Source: an uncultured Pelagibacteraceae bacterium (lineage in GTDB: Bacteria; Pseudomonadota; Alphaproteobacteria; Pelagibacterales; Pelagibacteraceae). From it: a DNA stretch of 64,000 bases. This document shows positions 45,834-53,881 of this stretch, in pieces. Where the stretch lies: assembly GCA_902609685.1 (NCBI GenBank), contig CACLSR010000001.1, positions 113,505 through 177,504 on the forward strand, given 5' to 3'. The position numbers and the translations under genes were made by a program. The notes beneath the pieces were generated by a model, which saw only the letters and a list, made by a program, of their open reading frames with translations, was not told where the DNA came from and searched no databases. The stretch's first letter is position 1; every line of letters starts with the position of its first letter.

Positions 45834-47332
45834 GATTTCTTTTTAGTAAAAGTTTTATAAATATGCCAAAGAACAATTAGAATGGTTGTAACCAATATAC
45901 AGACTGTAAGAGTTCTGTCCCATAGAAACTCCCAAGATCCATTACTTAAAAGTAATGATCTTCTTAGATTTTCCTCCATCAAGCCCCCGAGAACAAACGC
46001 CAGTATTAAAGGTGGCATGGGAAAATCATAAAGTCGTAAAAATGTTGCAACAACTGCTATGCCAATCATTAAATAAATGTCGAAATTATTAAATGACATT
46101 ACATAAATTCCTGTAATAGAAAAAAATAAGATTAATGGAATCAAATAATTTTTTGGTACTGCAAGAATTCTAGCGATGTAGGGAATTAATGGTAAATTTA
46201 ATATTAATAATATTACCATTCCAATATACATCGACATTATTACTGACCAAAAAATTTCAGGATTCGTCATATAAAGTCTTGGACCTGGCTGTATACCAAA
46301 ACCTAAAAGTGCTCCAAGCATTACGGCTGTAGTTCCGCTACCTGGAATACCCAAAGTTAACATTGGTACAAAAGAACCAGAGCATGCTGAATTATTTGCT
46401 GTTTCAGGTGCAGACAATCCATTCACACTTCCTTTTCCAAACTTTTCTTTTTCTTCATCCTTTACTAAATTTCTTTCCATTCCATATGCTAAAAATGATG
46501 CAATAGTGGCACCTGCACCAGGTAATACTCCAATCAAGAAACCAATAACTGAGGATCTTGGAATAGTTCGATACATTTTACCTCGTTCTTCTTTATTAAT
46601 TCTTATTGATCCAAGTTCGGTTAGAGAAACTTGTTTTGCTGCAGCTGTTGGATCATTTCGCTTTAATATAATTGTTAAGGCTTCGCTCATAGCAAATGTT
46701 GACATAACCACCAAAACAAAGCTTATTCCATCTGTTAAATTCATATTATCAAAAGTAAATCTTGTAATATCAGACAGAGAGTCTTGACCAACAGATGCTA
46801 GCATCAAACCAAGTACTACCATCATCATTGCTTTTAAGAATTGTCCTTTAGATGAAAAAGCTGCTATTGCCGTTAACCCTAAAATCATTAATGCAAAATA
46901 ATCTGGCGATCTAAAAGATAAACTTACTTTTGATAAACTTGGAGCCATAAACAATAAATAAATTGCTGAAAGTGTTCCACCTGCAAATGAACTCCAGGCG
47001 GCGATAGCTAATGCTTTACCAGCTTTACCTTGTTGTGCCATTGGATATCCATCAAAAGAAGTTGCGACAGTTCCTGGAACTCCTGGTGCATTTAACAAAA
47101 TTGAGGAAGTAGAACCACCAAATACTGCCCCATAATAAACTCCAGCCATTAAAATCAAGCCCGTTGCGGGATCAAAACCATAAGTAATTGGTATCATTAA
47201 AGCAATCGCTGTCATGGGACCTAAACCAGGTAACATTCCAATAATTGTTCCAAAGAAACAACCAATCATAACCATAAAAATATTTTGAAATGATAATGCT
47301 GTGGTTAAACCAATTAATATTCCTTCTGTCAT
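45830..47332 (-). CDS. tctA: Tripartite tricarboxylate transporter, large permease TctA
   Basis: 500 residues, about 12 helices. The family signature GTIIGMLPGLGPMTAIALMIP is near residue 35, repeated as IGFLIGVLPGAGATIASFLAYG at about 265, with FVPMLTLGIPGSGTTAVMLGALL. It is the transport channel of a TTT system that takes up carboxylates, such as citrate or other organic acids, with TctB and the binding protein TctC. It overlaps tctB by 4 bp. Confidence 0.94.
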   Translation of the reverse strand: MTEGILIGLTTALSFQNIFMVMIGCFFGTIIGMLPGLGPMTAIALMIPITYGFDPATGLILMAGVYYGAVFGGSTSSILLNAPGVPGTVATSFDGYPMAQQGKAGKALAIAAWSSFAGGTLSAIYLLFMAPSLSKVSLSFRSPDYFALMILGLTAIAAFSSKGQFLKAMMMVVLGLMLASVGQDSLSDITRFTFDNMNLTDGISFVLVVMSTFAMSEALTIILKRNDPTAAAKQVSLTELGSIRINKEERGKMYRTIPRSSVIGFLIGVLPGAGATIASFLAYGMERNLVKDEEKEKFGKGSVNGLSAPETANNSACSGSFVPMLTLGIPGSGTTAVMLGALLGFGIQPGPRLYMTNPEIFWSVIMSMYIGMVILLILNLPLIPYIARILAVPKNYLIPLILFFSITGIYVMSFNNFDIYLMIGIAVVATFLRLYDFPMPPLILAFVLGGLMEENLRRSLLLSNGSWEFLWDRTLTVCILVTTILIVLWHIYKTFTKKKS

Positions 47333-47799
47333 CCCATCACTCCAATAGATTTTAAGAAGGGATCCCTTAAATAAATTTCAAGAACTCCATGAAGCAAATA
47401 CATAAATCCGGCAACAAATGGAAAAGAAAGTAAAAACATCAAGATCCATCTTCTCTCACCTAAAAAGTAATAAGAAGCAAATAAAAACAAAGATGTAGTT
47501 AAAAAGTAACCCACTTTTAAAATTGTTGCCCCGTAGATAATTGCAATAACAATTAGTAATGCCGTTTTTTTGTATTCCAATGTTCTATGTTCAACTTTTA
47601 TAGTATCTGGATCAGGTAAGATTAATTTTAAACCAGAAAAAAATAAACCAGCATATCCTAAATAAATTGGAAATGTTCTTGCATTAAATGGTGCATTTTC
47701 ATCGAACGCAAAAACCTGAATTTGATAAGCTGTATATAAGTAGAATGCTGAGAAAATAAAAAAGAGCAGTGATATAATTTTTGTTGTATTTATATTCAC
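47329..47799 (-). CDS. tctB: Tripartite tricarboxylate transporter, small permease TctB
   Basis: 156 residues with four hydrophobic segments, the first directly at the N-terminus (IISLLFFIFSAFYLYTAY). It starts with GTG at 47799. The start codon sits inside the 5' arm of a strong hairpin with a T-run (47756-47807), so both translation and transcription into tctB seem restricted. TctB is the poorly conserved small subunit of TTT systems; the assignment rests on position and topology. Confidence 0.88.
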   Translation of the reverse strand: MNINTTKIISLLFFIFSAFYLYTAYQIQVFAFDENAPFNARTFPIYLGYAGLFFSGLKLILPDPDTIKVEHRTLEYKKTALLIVIAIIYGATILKVGYFLTTSLFLFASYYFLGERRWILMFLLSFPFVAGFMYLLHGVLEIYLRDPFLKSIGVMG

Positions 47800-47807
47800 T
47801 GCTCTTT
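47756..47807 (-). terminator. Terminator-like hairpin overlapping the tctB start
   Basis: Minus strand: AAAGAGCAGTGA pairs perfectly with TCACTGCTCTTT over 12 bp (plus-strand 47796-47807 and 47761-47772); about five more pairs form across a 1-nt bulge. The 3' arm runs into a T-rich tract (six T in a row, then ATTTT). The tctB GTG codon is within the 5' arm. It could terminate most transcripts after tctC or block tctB initiation. Confidence 0.75.
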
Positions 47808-47814
47808 AAATTAA

Positions 47815-47831
47815 TTAATCCAGAGGATTAA
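47815..47831 (-). repeat. Small hairpin at the tctC stop codon
   Basis: TTAATCC-AGA-GGATTAA, a perfect 7-bp stem with a triloop that includes the tctC stop codon. It precedes the larger terminator-like hairpin by 7 nt. It may protect the tctC message from 3' exonucleases. Confidence 0.5.
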
Positions 47832-48808
47832 ATAACTCCTAGTTTCTTCATAAGAGCTGTCATTTCTTTCGTTTGAGTTTTTAAAAACTTAACAAACTTT
47901 TTGTCTGGGTTATAAATATTTACCCAAGCATTTCTTGCTCTTACTGCTTCCCATTCAGGAGTTTTTTGTACATCGCCTAACATTTTAGCAATAGCTTTTT
48001 TATCTTTGCTACTCATGCCTGGAGGACCAAAAAATCCTCTCCAGTTTACGAATTGTACATCATATCCTTGCTCTTTAAGTGTGGGTGCATCAGGTGCATC
48101 ACCAACTCTATCAGGCGCAGTTATACCAATGATTCTTACTTGGTCTCTTGCTCCCATTAATTCACCTAAACCTGTAGATATAATTTGAGTTTCTCCAGAT
48201 AAAAGTCCAGCTAATGCTTTTCCACCTGCATCATAAGGAATATAAGCTACAGCATTCGGATCTGCACCAGCAGCTTGAAATGCTAAAGCACCAATTAAAT
48301 GGTCCATACTTCCTCTAACAGAACCGCCAGCCATTTTTATTGAACTAGGGTTTGCTTTATATGCATCAACAACATCTTTAAAGTTTTTGAAAGGTGAGTC
48401 TTTTGCAACAGCAATTGCACCATAGTCACCAATTACTCCAGCAATTGGCACAACATCTTTATAAGATAAAGTTCCACTTCCACTCACATAACCTTTGTGT
48501 CTTGTGATTGATCTCAAAACTAGTGGTGTTGATTGAACTAAGATTGTATTTTCTGGCTTAGTATTAATCATGTAAGCAAGAGCTTTTCCACCACCACCAC
48601 CTGACATATTTTCAAATGATGCGCTTTTTAAAAATCCAGCTTTTGTCAAAGCTTCTCCAGTACCTCTAGCAGTTCCATCCCAACCACCACCAGCACCACC
48701 ACCAATTACAAAGTGTAACTTTTCAATTGCAATTGAGTTGACTGTTGTTGTTGATAATAAAAGAGCGGCAGAGAATAAAACTGAAAAAAAAGATTTAATT
48801 AGTTTCAT
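47828..48808 (-). CDS. tctC: Tripartite tricarboxylate transporter substrate-binding protein TctC
   Basis: 326 residues. A signal peptide (MKLIKSFFSVLFSAALLLST, cut near residue 25) is followed by HFVIGGGAGGGWDGTARGTG, the TctC carboxylate-binding loop, and by AGGSVRGSMDHLIGALAF and IPYDAGGKALAGLLSGE, standard for the family. Periplasmic binding protein for an unknown organic acid. Strong SD (GAGAGGAAA before the ATG) and its own promoter at 48842-48870. Confidence 0.94.
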   Translation of the reverse strand: MKLIKSFFSVLFSAALLLSTTTVNSIAIEKLHFVIGGGAGGGWDGTARGTGEALTKAGFLKSASFENMSGGGGGKALAYMINTKPENTILVQSTPLVLRSITRHKGYVSGSGTLSYKDVVPIAGVIGDYGAIAVAKDSPFKNFKDVVDAYKANPSSIKMAGGSVRGSMDHLIGALAFQAAGADPNAVAYIPYDAGGKALAGLLSGETQIISTGLGELMGARDQVRIIGITAPDRVGDAPDAPTLKEQGYDVQFVNWRGFFGPPGMSSKDKKAIAKMLGDVQKTPEWEAVRARNAWVNIYNPDKKFVKFLKTQTKEMTALMKKLGVI

Positions 48809-48841
48809 TATTTCCTCTCGTTGTTATAGTTAATTACATAG

Positions 48842-48870
48842 ATTAAACATACTTTTAGTAATCTAGTCAA
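48842..48870 (-). promoter_or_regulatory. Promoter of tctCBA
   Basis: Minus strand: TTGACT (48865-48870), 17-bp spacer, TTTAAT (48842-48847), about 34 nt before the tctC ATG. Both hexamers and the spacing are identical to those of the dctPQM promoter. Confidence 0.7.
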
Positions 48871-48888
48871 CAACCAAAGACAGAGCAC

Positions 48889-49968
48889 ATGCAGAACGTG
48901 ATTCCCTTTAACCGAGAAAGTTTTAGGCAATTATTATCAAAAAAATTTTTATTAGTTATTGTGATCTCTATTCCTAGTGCGATTGTCGCTGACTTTTTTA
49001 AGGTTCCCCTTGCCTGGATGATTGGTCCGATGATAGCAACCTCTTTGATTGCCCTAAAAGGTTTTCAAGTAATAATGCCAAGATTAGCCCTTAGCTCAAT
49101 CTTAATTATTTTAGGATTACATATTGGAAACTATATTGATCAAAATTTACTTAATCAGATGGTTAATTGGATTTGGACCACAATTATAATGTTTTTTTAT
49201 ATTGTTATTAGCATTCTAATTGTTTCTAAATATTTACAAAAATTTTCTGATTACAAAGAAAAAACATCTATATTTTCTGCAGCCCCAGGTGCTTTAGGAC
49301 CATTAATGATTTTAGCAGAGTATGAAAAATCAGATTTATCTCAAGTAGCTACAGCTCATTTAATTCGATTAATAATTATAATAACTTTATTCCCTTTTAT
49401 AATAGTTAGTCTTTACCCAGCTGAAGCTTTAGAATTAGAAAAATTTGATTACATTTCTCAAAACCATTGGGAATTAATTATATTAATTATTGTTTCGTTA
49501 GTGTTCATATTTTTTTTTGATAAATTTAAAGTTCCAGCTGCACTCTTATCTGGAACACTAGTTGCAAGTGGAGTTTTGCAAATATCTGACATCGCGTCAT
49601 ACAAATTACCTGATGCATCAATAAATTTTTGTTTATTAATTTTAGGAGCTTCTGTTGGGTGTAGGTTTGCAAATAAAACATTTAAAGAAGTGGCAAATAA
49701 CTCTTTTCATGGATTAGTTGCAACTATACTTTTAGTTTTATTAGGTCTGATTGCAGCATACGTTGCAACATTTTTTGTAGATAATAACATTTTATCACTG
49801 ATCCTATCCTTTTGCCCTGGAGGTATTTATGAGGTGGCAGTAATAGCGATTGCTTTTGACCTTGAGCCAGATTTTGTTGCTTTTCATCATATTATAAGAT
49901 TGTTATTTATACTATTTGTTGTGCCAGTGATTTTGAGAATAATTGAAAAAACTAGGTTAAAGAATTAG
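48889..49968 (+). CDS. AbrB family integral membrane protein (COG3180)
   Basis: 359 residues with about 10 helices in two repeats: PLAWMIGPMIATSLIALKG and VPAALLSGTLVASGVLQI are the paired AbrB motifs, followed by SFCPGGIYEVAVIAIAFDLEPDFVAFHHIIRLL. The family was named for a putative regulator in E. coli but looks like a transporter. It is divergent from tctC, so it may share substrate or regulation with the TTT system, but this is only context. Its 3' end overlaps the convergent GT9 gene by 17 bp. Confidence 0.85.
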   Translation: MQNVIPFNRESFRQLLSKKFLLVIVISIPSAIVADFFKVPLAWMIGPMIATSLIALKGFQVIMPRLALSSILIILGLHIGNYIDQNLLNQMVNWIWTTIIMFFYIVISILIVSKYLQKFSDYKEKTSIFSAAPGALGPLMILAEYEKSDLSQVATAHLIRLIIIITLFPFIIVSLYPAEALELEKFDYISQNHWELIILIIVSLVFIFFFDKFKVPAALLSGTLVASGVLQISDIASYKLPDASINFCLLILGASVGCRFANKTFKEVANNSFHGLVATILLVLLGLIAAYVATFFVDNNILSLILSFCPGGIYEVAVIAIAFDLEPDFVAFHHIIRLLFILFVVPVILRIIEKTRLKN

Positions 49969-50893
49969 ATAATCTTTCAAAAACTCTTTCAGCACTTAAA
50001 TTTTTTAGATCCGTAACTTCAATTGGTTTAAAATTTTCTCTTTCAATACTCACTTTGTAAGCTGTTGTGTGTTTGCCAAATAATGTAAGACCTTTAGCTC
50101 CCACATGAGCTGCTATATGAGCAGGACCAGTATCATTTGCAACAACAAATGAACTATCTTTTATCAAGGCGGTAAGTTGAGAAATATCTAGCGCTCTTCC
50201 ATTATCCAGTAAAGCTAATGCATTAATATTTTTTGCCTCACTTATCTCATTTGAGCCAGGAGCTGTAACAACTTTATATTCTTCACTATATTTGTCGGAT
50301 ATTAATTCAATAAGCTTGTTGTAATAAGGCCATTTTTTTATCGTTAAATGAGGTGAACAGAAAGGAAATAATAAAATATATTTTGTTATTTTATAAAAGT
50401 TTTTAATTTCACTTATGTCAGTAGCAGCCCAATTAAAATCTGGCCTTAGTGTATTCAATGTACTTAATCCTGAGTCTTTCAATTGATATTCAAATCTTTC
50501 GAGAACAGAATTTTTATCAAATTCGCTTTTGTTTTTTCCTTCTGGTAAAGTTGTTATTGAGCTCGACCATATTTCCTTACCTGCTTTTGGAAAAAGAATA
50601 TTTTTATAAAAGTTAGTTCTAGATGAATTTTGCAAGTCAAAAACTTTAGAAAAATTATACTTTTTAATTTCACGCATTAAAAAATATAAATATATTAAAT
50701 TAAATCTTGGTAGTCTTTTGTCTAAAATAACATTATGAATAAATGGATTTTTTTTGAATAAATCAATAAATGGTTTTGTAGTAAGAAGATGAATTTGATC
50801 ATTTTTATGATTTTCAGATATGTCTTGAATAGCACCACTAGCTTGAGATATATCTCCTAAAGATCCGTGCTTGATAATTAGTATATTAGACAT
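49952..50893 (-). CDS. Glycosyltransferase family 9 (heptosyltransferase-like)
   Basis: 313 residues, GT-B fold. It starts ILIIKHGSLGDISQASGAIQDI, the GT9 N-terminal loop, and has FVVANDTGPAHIAAHVGAKGLTLFGKH, the ADP-heptose-binding motif region. Likely adds a heptose or other sugar to the lipopolysaccharide core. It lies next to the divergent DUF6165-like gene, a pairing common in LPS loci. Confidence 0.87.
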   Translation of the reverse strand: MSNILIIKHGSLGDISQASGAIQDISENHKNDQIHLLTTKPFIDLFKKNPFIHNVILDKRLPRFNLIYLYFLMREIKKYNFSKVFDLQNSSRTNFYKNILFPKAGKEIWSSSITTLPEGKNKSEFDKNSVLERFEYQLKDSGLSTLNTLRPDFNWAATDISEIKNFYKITKYILLFPFCSPHLTIKKWPYYNKLIELISDKYSEEYKVVTAPGSNEISEAKNINALALLDNGRALDISQLTALIKDSSFVVANDTGPAHIAAHVGAKGLTLFGKHTTAYKVSIERENFKPIEVTDLKNLSAERVFERLSNSLT

Positions 50894-50925
50894 ATTTATA
50901 ACAAGATAACATAGTATTAAATTTT

Positions 50926-51315
50926 ATGAATAAAATTATAATAGAAGTTTCAATTGGAGAACTTTTAGATAAAATTTCTATTTTAGAGATTAAAAAAGAA
51001 AAGATAAAAGATGCTGAAAAATTAAAATTCATTAATAACGAACACTCTATTCTTAAAAATCAGTTAGAAAAAAATATCAAATCTGATGAAAAACTGAATA
51101 ATCTTTACCAATCTCTTAAAGTGATTAATTCAAAACTTTGGGTTATTGAGGATGATAAAAGACAATGTGAGAAAGATAAGGATTTTGGGGAAAAATTTAT
51201 TAAACTTTCAAGGGATGTTCATTTTCTAAATGATGATCGCGCAAAAATTAAATTAGAGATTAACAATCACACTGGATCAACTATCAAAGAAATAAAAGAA
51301 TACACCAATTATTAA
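50926..51315 (+). CDS. DUF6165-like hypothetical protein
   Basis: 129 residues, mostly helical and charged (ISIGELLDKISILEIKKEKI pattern, LYQSLKVINSKLWVIEDDKRQ, FIKLSRDVHFLNDDRAKIKLEIN). It matches my memory of DUF6165 proteins found beside LPS glycosyltransferases. Function unknown. It is divergent from GT9 (32 bp). A weak TAGTAT at 50912-50917 ends 8 nt before its ATG. The next gene follows after 7 bp. Confidence 0.7.
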   Translation: MNKIIIEVSIGELLDKISILEIKKEKIKDAEKLKFINNEHSILKNQLEKNIKSDEKLNNLYQSLKVINSKLWVIEDDKRQCEKDKDFGEKFIKLSRDVHFLNDDRAKIKLEINNHTGSTIKEIKEYTNY

Positions 51316-51322
51316 ATCATTA

Positions 51323-52474
51323 ATGGGACTTCATTTTTCAAAAAAGGAATTTAGAACTAGGAAATCCAAAGTTTTAGATTCCATGAAAGATCAAAACATA
51401 GATGCTTTATTAATGTTTAGACAAGAGTCTATGTATTGGTTAACTGGTTATGACACATTTGGATATGTTTTCTTTCAAACTTTAATTTTAGATAAAAAAG
51501 GAAACACTATATTACTAACTAGAGCTCCAGATTTAAGACAGGCACAAAATACATCCAATATTGAAGATATAAGAATTTGGGTTGATAAAGATGGATCGAA
51601 CCCAACCGATGATCTTAAAGTTATTTTGGATGACTTAAATCTTAAAGGAAAAAAATTAGGAATTGAATATGAGGCTTATGGATTGACCGGAAAAAATACA
51701 TTGAAGCTTAATAGGTCCTTAGAAAATTATTGTTCTGTTGAAGATAAATCAGACTTAATAACAAAGTTAAGAGTAGTGAAATCCAAAGAGGAAATTGTTT
51801 ATGTAAAAAAAGCTGCAGAACTGGCTGATCAAGCTTTGGATGAAGTTTGGAAATATGCCAAAGCGGGCGTGAATGAATCTAAGATTTTAGCTGAAATGAA
51901 TAAAGTTATATTTGAAGGCGGTGGAGATTATCCTGCAAATGAATTTATTATTGGTTCAGGAAAAAATGCTCTTCTTTGCCGTTATCAATCAGAAAAACAA
52001 ACTTTAAATGATCAAGATCAATTAACTATAGAATGGGCTGGTACTTATAGACATTACCATTCAGCAATGTTTAGAACAATACCTATAGGTAAAGCAGACC
52101 CTAAACATCATAAAATGCATGAGGCGTGTGTTGAAGCGTTAAAGAATTGTGAAAATAAATTAAAACCTGGAAATAAAATTGGAGAGGTTTTTGATATTCA
52201 CGCAAAAACTTTTGATGATCTTGGTTTTAATAAAGCAAGAATGAATGCATGTGGATATTCTTTAGGTACTACTTTCGCTCCAAATTGGATGGATTGGCCA
52301 ATGTTATATACTGGAAATCCATATGTGATTGAACCTGGAAATGTTTTTTTTATGCATATGATTTTAATGGACTCAGAAAATCAATTAGCAATGAACCTAG
52401 GTGAAACTTATTTAGTCACTGAACAAGGTAACGAAAGACTTGGTAAACAAAAAATTGATTTAGTTGTGCTTTAA
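51323..52474 (+). CDS. M24-fold hydrolase with lost metal ligands (ectoine hydrolase-like)
   Basis: 383 residues: creatinase-like N-terminal domain (to about 150), then a pita-bread domain. Compared with true M24 peptidases the metal site is broken: the expected DxG...D region reads IEWAGTYRHYHSAMFRT, the GHGIG His is Tyr (CGYSLGTTFAPNW), and the TIEPG Glu is His (VFFMHMIL). The GYSLGTTFAP pattern resembles ectoine hydrolases (DoeA/EutD). It probably hydrolyses a cyclic or amide compound without dinuclear metal. DddP-type DMSP lyase is less likely. It converges on the ABC permease with a 4-bp overlap. Confidence 0.75.
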   Translation: MGLHFSKKEFRTRKSKVLDSMKDQNIDALLMFRQESMYWLTGYDTFGYVFFQTLILDKKGNTILLTRAPDLRQAQNTSNIEDIRIWVDKDGSNPTDDLKVILDDLNLKGKKLGIEYEAYGLTGKNTLKLNRSLENYCSVEDKSDLITKLRVVKSKEEIVYVKKAAELADQALDEVWKYAKAGVNESKILAEMNKVIFEGGGDYPANEFIIGSGKNALLCRYQSEKQTLNDQDQLTIEWAGTYRHYHSAMFRTIPIGKADPKHHKMHEACVEALKNCENKLKPGNKIGEVFDIHAKTFDDLGFNKARMNACGYSLGTTFAPNWMDWPMLYTGNPYVIEPGNVFFMHMILMDSENQLAMNLGETYLVTEQGNERLGKQKIDLVVL

Positions 52475-53145
52475 TTAAAGCTGTATTTCTTTTCTAAAAA
52501 CTTAATCACATTATGAATTATAAAGGTCATAAATAAATAAATACCACCAGCAACAATAAATACCTCAATTGGTTTAAAAGTTGTTGAAATTATATATTTT
52601 GCAACACCTGTAAGGTCCATTATAGTAACAGTACTTGCTAAAGAAGTTCCTTTCATCATTAGGATAATCTCATTTCCATAAGCTGGTAAAGATTGTCTAA
52701 TAGCAATAGGAATTTGAATTTTATAAAAGATTACTTTACTTGAGATACCCAAACTTTTACCTGCCTCTATTATTCCAGGTTTAATAGTTTGAAATGCTGA
52801 TCTCAATATCTCTGAAGTGTAAGCACCCGTGTTTAGAGCAAAAGCAATAATTGCACACCAATATGGTTCTTTTAAAATTACCCATAAAACTGTCGATCTT
52901 AAATATTCAATCTGACCTAATCCAAAATATATAATGAATATCTGTACTAAAAGTGGTGTACCTCTAAAAACATACGAATATCCATATGCAAATCTATTGA
53001 TAAATATATTTTTATTTAATCTAAGAATTGCAAAAAATAAGCCAATGAATAATCCAATTATTAAAGAAACTGAAAGAAGTTTTAAAGTTATTACAGCAGC
53101 ATTTAGCAACTTTGGAAAACTATTAATCATTAATTCAAGATCCAT
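52471..53145 (-). CDS. Amino acid ABC transporter permease (HisM/ArtM type)
   Basis: 224 residues, about five helices, with FRGTPLLVQIFIIYFGL and the cytoplasmic EAA loop EAGKSLGISSKVIFYKIQIP. Polar amino acid permease of the HAAT class, paired with the upstream permease. The start overlaps that gene by 1 bp. The gene is last in the operon, and no ATPase gene follows. Confidence 0.9.
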   Translation of the reverse strand: MDLELMINSFPKLLNAAVITLKLLSVSLIIGLFIGLFFAILRLNKNIFINRFAYGYSYVFRGTPLLVQIFIIYFGLGQIEYLRSTVLWVILKEPYWCAIIAFALNTGAYTSEILRSAFQTIKPGIIEAGKSLGISSKVIFYKIQIPIAIRQSLPAYGNEIILMMKGTSLASTVTIMDLTGVAKYIISTTFKPIEVFIVAGGIYLFMTFIIHNVIKFLEKKYSFN

Positions 53146-53837
53146 TAGTAACCCCTACTATATTTAACTTCTAATCTGTTAATTAATTTCATGCTCACAA
53201 AAGTAAGTAGTAAATACAAAACTGCAGCAAATGAATAAAAGAATAATGGATCTCTCGTTGATCCAGCAGCTATATAAGATTGTCTCATGATTTCAACTAA
53301 ACCTGTAACTGAAATTAGAGAAGTGTCTTTTAGAGTTATCTGCCAAACATTACTTAGATTTGGAATAGCTAATCTTAATGTTTGAGGAAAAATAATTTTA
53401 AAAAATTTTCCAAATTTATTTAAACCTAATACATTGGCAGCCTCGAACTGGCCTTTATCAATTGATTGAATTGCTCCCCTAAAAACTTCAGTTGAATAAG
53501 CACCAGAAATTATTCCAATTGCAAATGCACCTGTGATAAATGCATTTATTTCAATATACTCATTATAACCAAATATTGATGCAACAAACATAACTGCACC
53601 AGTTCCACCAAAAAAGAAAAGGTAAATTACTAATAATTCTGGAACACCTCTTATTATAGTTGTGTAAGAATTAGCTATGAAATTTAAAAATTTATTTTTA
53701 GATAATTTTAATGGAGTAAAGATTAACGCAAAAAGAAAACCTATAATCATTGCTGTAATTGAAACAGCTATAGTCATTAGAGTGGCACGAAATAACTCGT
53801 CACCCCAACCAGTATCTCCAAATGCGAGAAGTTCCAT
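53145..53837 (-). CDS. Amino acid ABC transporter permease (HisQ/ArtQ type)
   Basis: 230 residues, five helices, with TTIIRGVPELLVIYLFFFGG, STEVFRGAIQSIDKGQFEAANVLGLNKFGKFFKIIFPQ (EAA loop) and SLISVTGLVEIMRQS. It forms the channel with the next gene. Its ATG lies 5 nt after a 12-bp hairpin (53843-53869) and there is no standard SD, so expression relative to the binding protein is probably low. Confidence 0.9.
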   Translation of the reverse strand: MELLAFGDTGWGDELFRATLMTIAVSITAMIIGFLFALIFTPLKLSKNKFLNFIANSYTTIIRGVPELLVIYLFFFGGTGAVMFVASIFGYNEYIEINAFITGAFAIGIISGAYSTEVFRGAIQSIDKGQFEAANVLGLNKFGKFFKIIFPQTLRLAIPNLSNVWQITLKDTSLISVTGLVEIMRQSYIAAGSTRDPLFFYSFAAVLYLLLTFVSMKLINRLEVKYSRGY

Positions 53838-53842
53838 ATAGA

Positions 53843-53869
53843 TTGGCGACTATACATTATAGTCGCCAA
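53843..53869 (-). repeat. Perfect 12-bp hairpin between ABC binding protein and permease genes
   Basis: TTGGCGACTATA / TATAGTCGCCAA with a 3-nt loop, just before the permease ATG and 13 bp after the binding-protein stop. No T-run follows on the minus strand, so it looks more like an mRNA-stabilising or translation-limiting stem than a terminator. Confidence 0.8.
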
Positions 53870-53881
53870 ATCTAAAATTAA

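Noticed and set aside
51323-52474. DMSP lyase DddP
   Set aside because: DddP is also M24-fold but longer and keeps a metal-binding set; here most ligands are replaced and the GYSLG segment fits ectoine hydrolase-like proteins better.
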